A stretch of DNA of 64,000 nucleotides, from positions 122,780 to 186,779 of the forward strand of contig NZ_LMJB01000007.1 in the NCBI RefSeq assembly GCF_001429765.1. Reading direction: 5' to 3'. This stretch comes from Flavobacterium sp. Root901. Lineage in GTDB: Bacteria > Bacteroidota > Bacteroidia > Flavobacteriales > Flavobacteriaceae. Position numbers and translations under genes: made by a program. The notes beneath the pieces are model-generated. The model saw only the letters and a program-made list of their open reading frames with translations, was not told the origin of the DNA and did no database searches. This document shows positions 33,944 through 43,274 of the stretch, piece after piece (the stretch's first letter is position 1; every line of letters begins with the position of its first letter).

Positions 33944-36394
33944 TTATTTCCCCGTAAAAGTATACGTCTGCCCTGCTTTCATATTCACATCGTAAATATT
34001 ATAATTCGGTAAAACCACTTTTTCCAGTTTAGCTTTATCAGAAATAATCGGTTTTTTTACTTCCACATCATAAAACAACGGATTTGCATTTTTACCTTTT
34101 GCTTTTTTGATCGAAGAACCGCTCAAAGTATTTTCTACTTTCAAACGGCAGTTTCCTCCAATTTTCGAATAAATTTTTAAAGTCGAAACTTTATTGTTTT
34201 TCCAGGTCATATCAATCACAAAACCGCCTCTGGCAACCAAACCTTCAATGCTTCCATCTTTCCAAACGGTTGGTAAAGCGGGCAATAACTGAATCGCATC
34301 TTCCTGACTCTGCATTAGCATTTCAGCAATCCCGGCTGTACAGCCAAAGTTTCCATCAATCTGAAACGGCTGATGCGCATCTAACATATTCGGGTAAGTT
34401 CCTCCTCCTTTTCTCTGATCTGCCGTTACCAAATGCAACTGGTCCTGAATCAGTTTATAAGCGTGATTTCCGTCTAATAATCTGGCCCATAAATTCACTT
34501 TCCATCCCATTGACCAGCCTGTAGATTCGTCTGTTCTGTAAATCAACGATTGTTTGGCTGCTTCAAATAATTCCGGTGTTTTTGTTGGCGAAATCTGATT
34601 ACTCGGGTACAAGCCGTACAAATGAGAAACGTGTCTGTGGTTGTCTTTAGGATTATCCCAATCGTCCTGCCATTCCTGCAGCTGATTGTATTGTCCTATT
34701 TTCATTGGAGGCATTTTAGATAAAGCATCGCTTACTTTTTTCGTATAAACGGCATCTGGAGAAACCAATTTCGAAGCTTCAATAACATGCGTAAACAAAT
34801 CAAAAATCAACTGATTATCCATTGTCGTTCCTGATGCAATAGTTGCTTTTCCAGTTCCGCCTGCATGCGTATTTTCTGGAGAACTTGAAGGCACCACCAC
34901 CAAATATCCCGTATTTGGATCGATGATCATGAATTCCAAAAAGAAATCGGCAGCACCTTTCATAATCGGATAAATTTCTTCTAAATATTTTTTATCACCA
35001 GTATATAAATATCTTTCCCATAAATCCTGACAAATCCAGGCACCACCCGTTGGCCACATTCCAGATGCAGCAGAATCTACCGGAGCGGTTACACGCCAGA
35101 TATCGGTGTTGTGATGTAAAACCCAACCATTTGCATTGTACATCATTTTAGCTGTTTCTGCACCTGTCACACTTAATTCTTTTGCCATTTGCAAAAACGG
35201 TTCGTGCATTTCCTGCAGATTCGTCACCTGCGCCGGCCAGTAATTCATTTCGGCATTAATGTTTGTTGTGTATTTACTGTCCCACGGCGGTGTTACCATA
35301 TCGTTCCAGATTCCTTGTAAGTTTGCTGGCTGTCCGCCCGGTTGTGAACTTGAAATCAATAAATAACGTCCAAACTGAAAATATAACGAAGCTAATTCCG
35401 GATCAAACTGTTTGGAGAAATCGCGGATTCTTTCATTGGTTGGTTTTTTCGTATTTTCATTTGTTCCTAAATCCAAAGCAACTCTGTTGAAGAATTTTTG
35501 GTAATATGCTGTATGTGCCGTTTTTATTTCATCAAAACTTTTTGGTAAAGCCTGTTCTAAATACAATTTACTTTTCGCAATTTCATCACCCGAAATGTCC
35601 TGATAGTTTTTAAAATTGGTCGCAATTGAAATGTATAAAGTCACTTCATCGGCTTTGTCAATACTTAAAACGCCGTTGCTGGCACTAATTTCTCCTCCTT
35701 TATTTTTAGCCGTAAGTCTGCCCTGAAATTTTACTTTTCCTTTTACATTTTCAAAATTTGTCCCTAATCCAGAAAGTATAATTTGGTTTCCTTCTGTCGA
35801 AGCTAACGTTTTATCAATCGGGCTGTTCATAAAAACATTGCACGTAATTTGTCCTGGCTTGCTGGCGGAAAGTTTTACCGCAATGACCTGATCTGAAAAT
35901 GCGGTTATGATTTCGCGTGTAAATTCAACTCCGTTAATCGTGTACTTTACTTTCGCGGAAGCGTTACTAATATCTAAATCCCTATAATAATTCGAATATT
36001 TCTGATGTCCCGGAAACGAAATATAAACGCTCCCAAAAGTCTGATACGGCATTCCGTCATTGGTCTGCGACATGATATCCTGCGTAGCCAAATCCTGTGC
36101 TTCATCAAATTTTCCTTCAAAGATTAATCTGCGAACGATCGGAAGAGCTTTGATTGATTTTGAATGTGCATTACTGTTTGGAGATCCCGCCCAAATGGTT
36201 TCTTCATTCAATTGTAAACGCTCTACAGCCGGGTCGCCGAAGACCATCGCACCCAAACGTCCGTTGCCTAATGGCAAAGCTTCGTTCCAGATTGAGGCTG
36301 GTTTATCGTACCATAATTTCAGGTCGTTTTGCGCTGTTGCTGTAAGCGAAAAAATTCCAAGACAGATTGCTGTTATTTTAGTTTTTAAATTCAT
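33944..36394 (-). CDS. GH95 alpha-L-fucosidase / alpha-L-galactosidase
   Basis: About 816 residues from ATG 36394, which gives the signal MNLKTKITAICLGIFSLTAT. An in-frame TTG at 36418 lies inside a repeat and is unlikely. It has an N-terminal beta domain (WNEALPLGNGRLGAMVFG), then an (alpha/alpha)6 catalytic domain. GH95 catalytic motifs are present: NINAEMNYW (the two Asn), SPENTH (acid Glu) and FQIDGNFG (Asp), plus WPTGGAW. GH95 enzymes remove alpha-1,2-L-fucose or L-galactose. The RG-II enzyme of Bacteroides is an L-galactosidase of this family, so that activity is a fair guess next to GH140. The choice between the two sugars cannot be made from motifs I can see. Confidence 0.92.
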   Translation of the reverse strand: MNLKTKITAICLGIFSLTATAQNDLKLWYDKPASIWNEALPLGNGRLGAMVFGDPAVERLQLNEETIWAGSPNSNAHSKSIKALPIVRRLIFEGKFDEAQDLATQDIMSQTNDGMPYQTFGSVYISFPGHQKYSNYYRDLDISNASAKVKYTINGVEFTREIITAFSDQVIAVKLSASKPGQITCNVFMNSPIDKTLASTEGNQIILSGLGTNFENVKGKVKFQGRLTAKNKGGEISASNGVLSIDKADEVTLYISIATNFKNYQDISGDEIAKSKLYLEQALPKSFDEIKTAHTAYYQKFFNRVALDLGTNENTKKPTNERIRDFSKQFDPELASLYFQFGRYLLISSSQPGGQPANLQGIWNDMVTPPWDSKYTTNINAEMNYWPAQVTNLQEMHEPFLQMAKELSVTGAETAKMMYNANGWVLHHNTDIWRVTAPVDSAASGMWPTGGAWICQDLWERYLYTGDKKYLEEIYPIMKGAADFFLEFMIIDPNTGYLVVVPSSSPENTHAGGTGKATIASGTTMDNQLIFDLFTHVIEASKLVSPDAVYTKKVSDALSKMPPMKIGQYNQLQEWQDDWDNPKDNHRHVSHLYGLYPSNQISPTKTPELFEAAKQSLIYRTDESTGWSMGWKVNLWARLLDGNHAYKLIQDQLHLVTADQRKGGGTYPNMLDAHQPFQIDGNFGCTAGIAEMLMQSQEDAIQLLPALPTVWKDGSIEGLVARGGFVIDMTWKNNKVSTLKIYSKIGGNCRLKVENTLSGSSIKKAKGKNANPLFYDVEVKKPIISDKAKLEKVVLPNYNIYDVNMKAGQTYTFTGK

Positions 36395-36410
36395 GTTAAT
36401 ATATTTTTTT

Positions 36411-36629
36411 TGCCACAAATTACACGAATGGACACTAATTTTTTTTTAATTTTTATTTCAATTCTCTAATTTATTTTTGCCACAAATTAAAATGATTAGA
36501 AGGATTTTTTATCTCCTAAATCTGCCAAATCTGCGAGAGTAAATTTTTCCCCGCAGATTTAGCAGATTTTTATAATCAGTGAAAATCATCTAATCTGTGG
36601 CAAAAACAATTAGTGCAATTCGTGTAATT
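36411..36629. repeat. R7 element split by an inserted R1/R2 element
   Basis: The R7 left arm TGCCACAAATTACACGAATG at 36411-36440 and right arm AATTAGTGCAATTCGTGTAA at 36608-36629 flank a complete R1 element (36478-36602). This looks like an insertion of one element into another. Confidence 0.78.
36478..36602. repeat. R1 element with nested R2, inside R7
   Basis: TTGCCACAAATTAAAATGAT faces ATCATCTAATCTGTGGCAA. Inside are TCTGCCAAATCTGCGAGAG and CCGCAGATTTAGCAGAT. Confidence 0.8.
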
Positions 36630-36661
36630 GCTTCACCTGTTCGCTATCGCTCGGGTCGTGG

Positions 36662-38080
36662 CTATTTTTTAACCTCGTAAACTTTATTGTTTTTCTCTCC
36701 GAACATTTCGTATAATTTATTGATGTTTTTTAGCGCATTCGCAGGAAGCTTTTCTCCTTTATCTCCAAAGACAAACATCTTTTCTTTTGGCTCGATTACA
36801 CAAGTCGATTCATCGATTTCGCCTTTTGCGTTCTGCACTTTTTTCAAATCCAAATCTAAATATTTGGCCATAAACGGATACATTGCCATACGTTTTGAAA
36901 CGCCATAATCATGTCCTTCTTTTCCAAAATGCGCATTTTCTACCAAATCTTTTTTACCGTACAATTCATATGTTCTTTGAATGAACGGAAATTCCAATTC
37001 CGGTACTGCCAATGTCCAGTCTTTTCCGTCAGAAACAATCAATTGTGGTTTTGGCGCCATCATTGCTGAGATTTCTGCATTGTTTGTTCCGTTTCCACAC
37101 AAGTGAATTCCGCGTCCGCTTTCGCATGGGCAACCGCCTGAGAAATGTGATGAAACCATTACCACCGGAGCTGTCACTTTTACCCTGTCGTCAATTGCTC
37201 CCAAAAACATCGTATGCGATCCTCCGCCAGAACCGCCTGTGACACCGACTCTTGACATATCAGCATTTTTTATGGTCGACAAATAATCTAGTAAACGGAT
37301 TCCACTTAAAACCTGAACTGTCGATGCAATGCTGTTTCTGTGCGTTTCTTCCGGAAACTGAAGCAAGGATTCTCCCCACGCAAACAAATCGTAACTGACT
37401 ACAATTGCTCCCATTTTAGCTAAAATAGCACAACGTAATTGTTCGTCTTTTCTATATCTTCCGTCACCAAAATGTCCATCTGGAGTTAAGATTACAGCCG
37501 ATTTTTTATTCAAAGGATACGGTTTGTAAATCGATCCTGTTACGTAAACTCCCGGCAGAATTTCTAACCCAATATTTTCAATACTGTAATCTTTGTAAAT
37601 TCTCTTAGGAGTTAAAAGTGGTTTAGATTTTGGCATTGGGGGAGCCTTGTCTAAACCAAATGAGGTTATCATACATGCTTTTAACTCCTTTTTACGTTTT
37701 TCCCATTGTTCTTTGGTCGAATAAAGGCTTTCTAAATAAAACAAGCGTTCTTTTCCTTTGTCTACAGAAACTTTATGGTTTTCATATTTACGAATAATGT
37801 AGGTTCCGTCGGGTTGTTTAAAATACATCAGTTCAAAAGGCGCCAGAATATTCGTCAGCGAAAGCGCTAAATTTCCCGGTTCAATTCTCCAGTCGGCATA
37901 ATCCAGTTCTTTTCCTTTTAATAAACCTCTGTCGTCGTTGATGGTAACGTTAAAAGCCGTTTCGATTTTCTTTACTGTTTCTGAAACTGATTTTCTAAAA
38001 TTAGTATCAGAAGTACTTTGCGCATTGGTAACTGTCAAGGCAAAAATGGAAACTAAGAAGATGTATTGTATTTTTTTCAT
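36662..38080 (-). CDS. Alpha/beta-hydrolase esterase with STN-like N-terminal domain
   Basis: A 472-residue exported protein (signal ends TNAQ, residue 21). Residues ~30-100 resemble the small STN/secretin-type domain (FNVTINDDRGLLKG... DYADWRIEPGNLALSLTNIL), which is unusual ahead of an esterase. The catalytic domain follows (about 165-430): nucleophile in GGSGGGSHT, Asp in IVSDGKDWT, His in KEGHDYG, and a Cys-rich loop GGCPCESGRGIHLCGNG. It is probably a carbohydrate esterase removing acetyl or methyl groups from pectin. The RG-II methylesterase family CE19 has this fold, but membership was not tested. It lies between GH95 and GH78. Confidence 0.75.
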   Translation of the reverse strand: MKKIQYIFLVSIFALTVTNAQSTSDTNFRKSVSETVKKIETAFNVTINDDRGLLKGKELDYADWRIEPGNLALSLTNILAPFELMYFKQPDGTYIIRKYENHKVSVDKGKERLFYLESLYSTKEQWEKRKKELKACMITSFGLDKAPPMPKSKPLLTPKRIYKDYSIENIGLEILPGVYVTGSIYKPYPLNKKSAVILTPDGHFGDGRYRKDEQLRCAILAKMGAIVVSYDLFAWGESLLQFPEETHRNSIASTVQVLSGIRLLDYLSTIKNADMSRVGVTGGSGGGSHTMFLGAIDDRVKVTAPVVMVSSHFSGGCPCESGRGIHLCGNGTNNAEISAMMAPKPQLIVSDGKDWTLAVPELEFPFIQRTYELYGKKDLVENAHFGKEGHDYGVSKRMAMYPFMAKYLDLDLKKVQNAKGEIDESTCVIEPKEKMFVFGDKGEKLPANALKNINKLYEMFGEKNNKVYEVKK

Positions 38081-38102
38081 TTTAATATCGGTATGATTGG
38101 TA

Positions 38103-38218
38103 CGCTGATGACACGGATTCGCTATCGCGAAGACGCTGATTTACACGGATTTTTTATATTTTGAAAAAAAATCCGCTTTTATCCGCGTTTTTACGAAGTA
38201 AATCCGTGTCATCCGCGT
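38103..38218. repeat. Inverted repeat, GATGACACGGATT family (R6), copy 1
   Basis: CGCTGATGACACGGATT with the inner palindrome TTCGCTATCGCGAA on the left faces AAATCCGTGTCATCCGCG with TTTACGAAGTAAA on the right. It fills the whole gap between esterase and GH78. Confidence 0.88.
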
Positions 38219-38219
38219 T

Positions 38220-41000
38220 CTATATTTTGCATTCTATTACATATTTTCCAGAACCTAATTCTAAGCATGGTTTCTGAGCTTTTTCATCAAACCAAGTTCG
38301 AACCTTTTTTTTATCAATTTTTATTTCAGAGCTTTTAGAAACTGGTAATTTTATCGTTGCTGTTGTATTCACCGGAATCTCCACATTTAGAATCAATTTA
38401 CCGTCTTTTTTCTCCCATGCCGAAGCAATTTTTCCATAAATCGATTGATAATCCGCTTTCGCGAAAGTCATATCGCCTACTACTTCGGGTTGAATGAAGA
38501 AATGTTTGAATCCTGGTTTTTCCGGATCCGATTTAATTCCGGCTAAACTTTGATAAAACCATTCTTCAATTTGTCCCATCATAAAATGATTGTATGAGTT
38601 TCCTTTTCTAGGATCCCATTGTTCGGTCAAAGTGGTTACACCATATTTAATCTGAAAACCGTAACCCGGCGCATCGTAATGATTATTCATTTTAAACATC
38701 GTTTCGTTTTCTCCATTTCGTGCCAAAGCCTGAAACAAATAACGGTTTCCAACATCGCCCGTTGTCAGTCGATCGCCTTTTGCTTTTATATCAGCAATCA
38801 GATTTTGCATAACCGCTTCTTTATACTGCGGTTCTACAAGATCCATAAAAACCGGAACGGCATTGCTAAACTGACTGTTGGTCCCGTATTGTTTGGTTTC
38901 TTCGTTAAAAAACTCTTTATTGAAAGCTGTTTTAATTTCAGCTGTTAAAGTTTCGTACTTCTGAATATCTTCTGTTTTATTCAACAATTTAGCTGATTTT
39001 GCGACCAAACTGGCTCCGTAATAAAAATGAGAAGTTGCCGAAAGTGCAATCGGGCTATTTTTAGAATATCCCGCAGGATGCGTTCCGTAATCGTACCAAT
39101 CTCCCAATCCGTGCGAAACGATGTGATTTTTAGATTTTGATTCTAAATAATCTACATAGTTTTTCATTAACGGATAATATTTTTCGATTAAAGACGCGTC
39201 GCCATAATATTCATAATACATCCAAGGCAAAATTACGCCCGTCACGCCCCACTCCGGAGAATCGGTAAAGTCGCCTCCAAAAACAACATATTCGGGAACG
39301 ATTGTCGGAATCAATCCGTTTTCTCTCTGAGAATCCGAAATGTTCTGCATCGTTGCCGGAATGAAATTTTCCAGATTATAATTGAATAGTAATCCCGGGC
39401 CGTTTAAGTGAATTTCTTCGAGCCAGCCTAATTTTTCACGTTGCGGACAATCGGTAAAAACACTTTGAAAATTACTTTTTATAGCATAATTGATAATCTC
39501 ATGGCTTTTGTTAAAAAGTTCATTGGAACAAACAAAACTTCCTGCTTCTCCCGCCGAATTGTAAATAAAATTAGATTTTAAATCTATAATTGTCGGCAGA
39601 CTTTTATCTTTCGTATCTTTATAATTAATGTTCTCTATCTGAACAAATTGAAATCCGTAATAGCTGAATTTCGGTGTCCATTCTTCAACGTCTTTTCCTT
39701 TTAAAGTATAATCGTAATAGTATGGTTTTCCAGATTTTCCTTGTCCGACTGTTCCATCTTCATTTAAACTTTCTCCAACCCAAACGCGAACCGTCTGCCC
39801 TTTTTTTCCTTTTACTTTTATGGTTGGAAATCCGGAAAGATTCTGTCCCATATCAAAAACATAAAAATTAGGTTTTAATTCTTTTGAAGTCTGCACTTCA
39901 TATTGTTTCTGAATCGTGATTGGCGGTGCCGTTTGCGGTCTTAAAGTTCCTTTTGGTGCTTCCTGAATCACTACTTTTTTCCAGTTTGAATCTTTGAAAC
40001 CTTTTCTGTTCCAGCCTTTTTGCTCTAGATTGGCATTGTAATCTTCGCCTCCAAAAATACTATTATAAGTAATCGGACTTTTACTGTATTTCCAACTTCC
40101 ATCTGACTTTATTATTTCTTCTGAATTATCATTGTATTTGATTTTCATTTTAAAGAATAAAGTCGGCGGGCCAAAACTTACAAAGAATTTGGTATATCTT
40201 TCAGCAAGCGTGTTATACATTCCGTTTCCTAACAAAACACCAATTACGTTATCTCCTTTTTGAAGTTCTTTTGCGTTCAATTCGTAAACATTGTAATTAA
40301 CCGTTTTATCATAATCCGTCCATAAAGGCGCAAACTGACTGTTCCCTACTTTTTTTCCGTTGATCGTCAATTCGTAATGTCCTAAACCTGAGATGTAAAC
40401 AATGGCTTCTTTAATTTCTTTTTTGATTTCGAAAGGTTTACGCAACATAATACTTCTGCGTGACAATGAATCGGATGCCTTGATGATCGCCTCTTTTTTT
40501 TCTCTTTTGTAAGTGGTGCTATGAAAATTTCTTCCTTCCGGCAAATGGCTGTCGGCTTTTGTAATGGCGCCAATCCAAATTGGGTTTAACTCTGATTCTA
40601 AGGGAGCCGTTCTAAAAAAAGCTATTTTACTCCATGGAGAAACTTTTCCTGATTGATTCCAAACTTTTACTTTCCAGAAATATTTGGTTTCATTTTTCAA
40701 CGGACTCCCGCCATAAGAAATCTGAAGGTTTTTATTAGAATTTACTCTTCCGCTATCCCAAATATCGCCAAAATCTTCTTTTAGTTTTTCTTCCGAAGAA
40801 GCAACCAGTATCTTATACCCAATTTGCGATGAATTGGATTCTTTTGAAATTAACTGCCAGCTTAATCTTGGCTGATTCTGAACAACTTCTAATGGATTTT
40901 CGGCCATTTCTGTTGTGAGATGTACAGGCAAAATTTGTCCTTTAGAAACCAGGGTTACTAAAAGACAAATCATTAATACTATGTTTTTGAAATTCTTCAT
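38220..41000 (-). CDS. GH78 alpha-L-rhamnosidase (second paralogue)
   Basis: A 926-residue exported protein (signal ends VSKGQ, about residue 21). It has the same domain order as the first GH78: Fn3-like PRLSWQL, LGHYELTINGKKVG, FDMGQNLSGFPTIKVKG, an (alpha/alpha)6 barrel and a C-terminal sandwich. The catalytic segments differ: DCPQREKLGWLEEIHLNGP and GVTTLTEQWD. The two proteins are clearly divergent, so this is not a recent duplication and they likely act on different rhamnosyl linkages. The stop lies 1 bp from an R6 element. Confidence 0.92.
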   Translation of the reverse strand: MKNFKNIVLMICLLVTLVSKGQILPVHLTTEMAENPLEVVQNQPRLSWQLISKESNSSQIGYKILVASSEEKLKEDFGDIWDSGRVNSNKNLQISYGGSPLKNETKYFWKVKVWNQSGKVSPWSKIAFFRTAPLESELNPIWIGAITKADSHLPEGRNFHSTTYKREKKEAIIKASDSLSRRSIMLRKPFEIKKEIKEAIVYISGLGHYELTINGKKVGNSQFAPLWTDYDKTVNYNVYELNAKELQKGDNVIGVLLGNGMYNTLAERYTKFFVSFGPPTLFFKMKIKYNDNSEEIIKSDGSWKYSKSPITYNSIFGGEDYNANLEQKGWNRKGFKDSNWKKVVIQEAPKGTLRPQTAPPITIQKQYEVQTSKELKPNFYVFDMGQNLSGFPTIKVKGKKGQTVRVWVGESLNEDGTVGQGKSGKPYYYDYTLKGKDVEEWTPKFSYYGFQFVQIENINYKDTKDKSLPTIIDLKSNFIYNSAGEAGSFVCSNELFNKSHEIINYAIKSNFQSVFTDCPQREKLGWLEEIHLNGPGLLFNYNLENFIPATMQNISDSQRENGLIPTIVPEYVVFGGDFTDSPEWGVTGVILPWMYYEYYGDASLIEKYYPLMKNYVDYLESKSKNHIVSHGLGDWYDYGTHPAGYSKNSPIALSATSHFYYGASLVAKSAKLLNKTEDIQKYETLTAEIKTAFNKEFFNEETKQYGTNSQFSNAVPVFMDLVEPQYKEAVMQNLIADIKAKGDRLTTGDVGNRYLFQALARNGENETMFKMNNHYDAPGYGFQIKYGVTTLTEQWDPRKGNSYNHFMMGQIEEWFYQSLAGIKSDPEKPGFKHFFIQPEVVGDMTFAKADYQSIYGKIASAWEKKDGKLILNVEIPVNTTATIKLPVSKSSEIKIDKKKVRTWFDEKAQKPCLELGSGKYVIECKI

Positions 41001-41021
41001 TTCTTATTGTTGAGATTTATA

Positions 41022-41140
41022 CGCTAATGACACGGATTTACTTCGTAAAGACGCGGATAAAACGGATTTTTTTTAAAATCATATCAAAAAAAATCCGTGT
41101 CAATCAGCGTTTTCGCGATAGCGAATCTGTGTCATCCGCG
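41022..41140. repeat. Inverted repeat R6, copy 2, opposite orientation
   Basis: The left arm now carries TTTACTTCGTAAA and the right arm TTCGCGATAGCGAA, exactly the reverse of copy 1. The ~117-bp length is the same. Confidence 0.88.
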
Positions 41141-41153
41141 TTCTTTATTTTTT

Positions 41154-41231
41154 CGCCACGAATTACACCAATTTCTCGAATTTTTTTCTAAATCAAATAA
41201 AAATTAGTGCAATTCGTGTAATTTGTGGCAA
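41154..41231. repeat. Inverted repeat, GCCACGAATTACAC family (R7), simple copy
   Basis: CGCCACGAATTACACCAATT from 41154 faces AATTCGTGTAATTTGTGGC ending at 41231. Here the element is uninterrupted, 78 bp long. Confidence 0.88.
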
Positions 41232-41232
41232 A

Positions 41233-43098
41233 CTATAATTTTCTAGTAATCAAAGACTCAATATTAAATACCGCTTCAGGGATTAATTTTCCGGTTTGAG
41301 GCAGATCATCGTAATCGTCTGTGTCTGGCGCTGTGTCCGGATTTGGTGAATATCTTTGTTCTCCTGTTCTGAACATGATTCTTTCAAATCCGTCTGTTGG
41401 CGCATAGAATATCTTTGTTGATTCTTTTTCGTCGTTTACTTTTACGGTGTACGAACGATTTTTGGCGTCTAATTTAACCGTTATTTTATACGTTTTGTTT
41501 GCTTCATATTTTCCAATTCCATTAGAACGTGCTCCGGTTTTTATTTTAATCTGACCATCCGAATCAAAAGTCAATCTTACAGAAGGCAAACCTTGTTTAT
41601 TTTGAAATTCGACCTGCAATAAACCGTGATTGTTTTGTTCTGGTTTAACCGTAAAAACAGCTTCCATTTTTGATGCAAATGGAATCACCCTTTCTGCTCT
41701 TGAATAATCAAAATAATCCTGATCTCTTAAAGTCAGCCATTTTTTACCGTCGGCTTTCTTTTCAATTTTTGTGGATGCCCACGAAAGATCATACGTATTC
41801 CAAAATTTCAATTCTTCTCCGTTTGGTAGATCATTAAAAACATCATTTACATTTTCTGTCACCACTGAAGTTACGGGAACCGGAACTGATGCCACCCAAA
41901 TATCTTCTTTATTCATGCTGTAACCCACCCAAATTTTCCCGTCTGGCGGAGTTCCGTTTTTTTCTGTGATTCCGCGTACGTATTGAGGACCGGCAGATTT
42001 GTAGTTTCCGCCGTAACGCATCGGACTTACTTCTCCGTGAACCAACAATAAATCTTTATAATTCAGTCCGTCATCACTGGTTGAAATCGCCAGAGGCCAG
42101 CGGTATTCTGACGGATTGTATAATGCTGCATAACGATTGTCAGACGTTTTTTGTCCCCAGATTTTGGCGTTGCTGTTTACAAATCCCGGTGCGCGTAAGG
42201 GCATATAATCCCATGATTCACCACCATCTTTACTGATTGAAGTTAAGGCATGTTTCCATAAACCAACCACATTTCCGTTTGGTAAATGATAATAACTGAA
42301 TGCTTTATAAGGTTTCTGTAACGGAATTAATTCGTCATCACGATCTGCTTCTTCAACCCATTGTTGTAAAACTAAGGGTTCTGATAAAATTTCTTCGCAG
42401 GCTTTGATCAGACCTTTGTCTTTTGATTTGGTATAGAATGGAAATGCCGATTTTGACTTGTCCCAGGTTTTATTGTATCTGATGAAATAGATTTCGCCAA
42501 AACTTCCGTCTTTTTTGATTTCGCGAATCACACGTCCAATCCCTTTTCCATCGTTCGGATCGTCTTTTTCATCCATCGCGATTCCATAATAGCCTAAAGC
42601 AAAAAGTCGTTTGTTTTTAGAAGTATAAAAACCCATTCTCTGGTGCATAATGGCATCCAGATTTTTGGCAACTCCTTCTACACCTTCTTTTTTCCAGCCA
42701 TCAGGAATGCGATAAATAGGAAAAATTACCGTTGGTTTTGTCCAGGTTTGACCATCCTTAGAAGTCATTAATAAAGTCTGGCTCGGCGGAATATGTTCAC
42801 CAGAAGGATCACTTAAATAATGCAGGTAAAAGGTATTGTTCCAATACGCCATCATAGGCTGGTGGTTATAAGTCCATCCAAAATCATCTGCTTTTTCGGG
42901 ATGTTCACGGCTCGCACGCATGATCTGTGTGGCGTGAACTCCAACGGCCGGACTTAACTGCCCGTGATGATAATCGATGTTTGAAAGTGTTTTTCCAACA
43001 TAGCGCACTGTGTCGTTTTGGCCGTTTACAGTCGGGCAGGCCAAAATAATTGTGGCTGTAAGTGCGATGTTGGTTTTTATTTTTTGGAAAGCAATCAT
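41233..43098 (-). CDS. Sialidase-like beta-propeller enzyme with C-terminal lectin-like domain
   Basis: A 621-residue exported protein (signal ends TVNGQ, about residue 27). The propeller (about 35-430) has Asp-box-like motifs SKDGQTW, SKDGGESW and TSDDGLNY and conserved YNHQPMMAYWNNTFYLHYLSD and MRYGGNYKSAGPQYVRG segments. The C-terminal ~170 residues form a beta-sandwich similar to LamG/concanavalin folds. Proteins of this type recur in pectin loci and are usually labelled exo-alpha-sialidase, without support for that activity here. A lyase or hydrolase acting on rhamnogalacturonan or uronic acid ends is possible. Family uncertain. Confidence 0.7.
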   Translation of the reverse strand: MIAFQKIKTNIALTATIILACPTVNGQNDTVRYVGKTLSNIDYHHGQLSPAVGVHATQIMRASREHPEKADDFGWTYNHQPMMAYWNNTFYLHYLSDPSGEHIPPSQTLLMTSKDGQTWTKPTVIFPIYRIPDGWKKEGVEGVAKNLDAIMHQRMGFYTSKNKRLFALGYYGIAMDEKDDPNDGKGIGRVIREIKKDGSFGEIYFIRYNKTWDKSKSAFPFYTKSKDKGLIKACEEILSEPLVLQQWVEEADRDDELIPLQKPYKAFSYYHLPNGNVVGLWKHALTSISKDGGESWDYMPLRAPGFVNSNAKIWGQKTSDNRYAALYNPSEYRWPLAISTSDDGLNYKDLLLVHGEVSPMRYGGNYKSAGPQYVRGITEKNGTPPDGKIWVGYSMNKEDIWVASVPVPVTSVVTENVNDVFNDLPNGEELKFWNTYDLSWASTKIEKKADGKKWLTLRDQDYFDYSRAERVIPFASKMEAVFTVKPEQNNHGLLQVEFQNKQGLPSVRLTFDSDGQIKIKTGARSNGIGKYEANKTYKITVKLDAKNRSYTVKVNDEKESTKIFYAPTDGFERIMFRTGEQRYSPNPDTAPDTDDYDDLPQTGKLIPEAVFNIESLITRKL

Positions 43099-43113
43099 TG
43101 TTTTTTATTTTTT

Positions 43114-43170
43114 ATCTGCTCAATCCGCCAAATCTGCGAGAGTAAATTTTCTCCCGCAGATTAAGCAGAT
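43114..43170. repeat. Inverted repeat R2
   Basis: ATCTGCTCAATCCGCCAAAT with CTGCGAGAG faces CTCCCGCAGATTAAGCAGAT, ending 43170. Confidence 0.85.
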
Positions 43171-43194
43171 TTTGGAGATTTTTTTATTTTTTTT

Positions 43195-43267
43195 TGCCAC
43201 TGATTACACAGATTTTCACAGATTAAAAATTAAAAAAAAATCCATTAAATCTGTGTAATCTGTGGCA
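43195..43267. repeat. Inverted repeat R1
   Basis: TGCCACTGATTACACAGATT from 43195 faces AAATCTGTGTAATCTGTGGC ending at 43267. Confidence 0.88.
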
Positions 43268-43274
43268 TTAACTT

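Noticed and set aside
36395-36418. Upstream extension of GH95 from a TTG codon
   Set aside because: The extension lies in the arm of an R7 repeat and spoils the signal peptide. ATG 36394 is the natural start.
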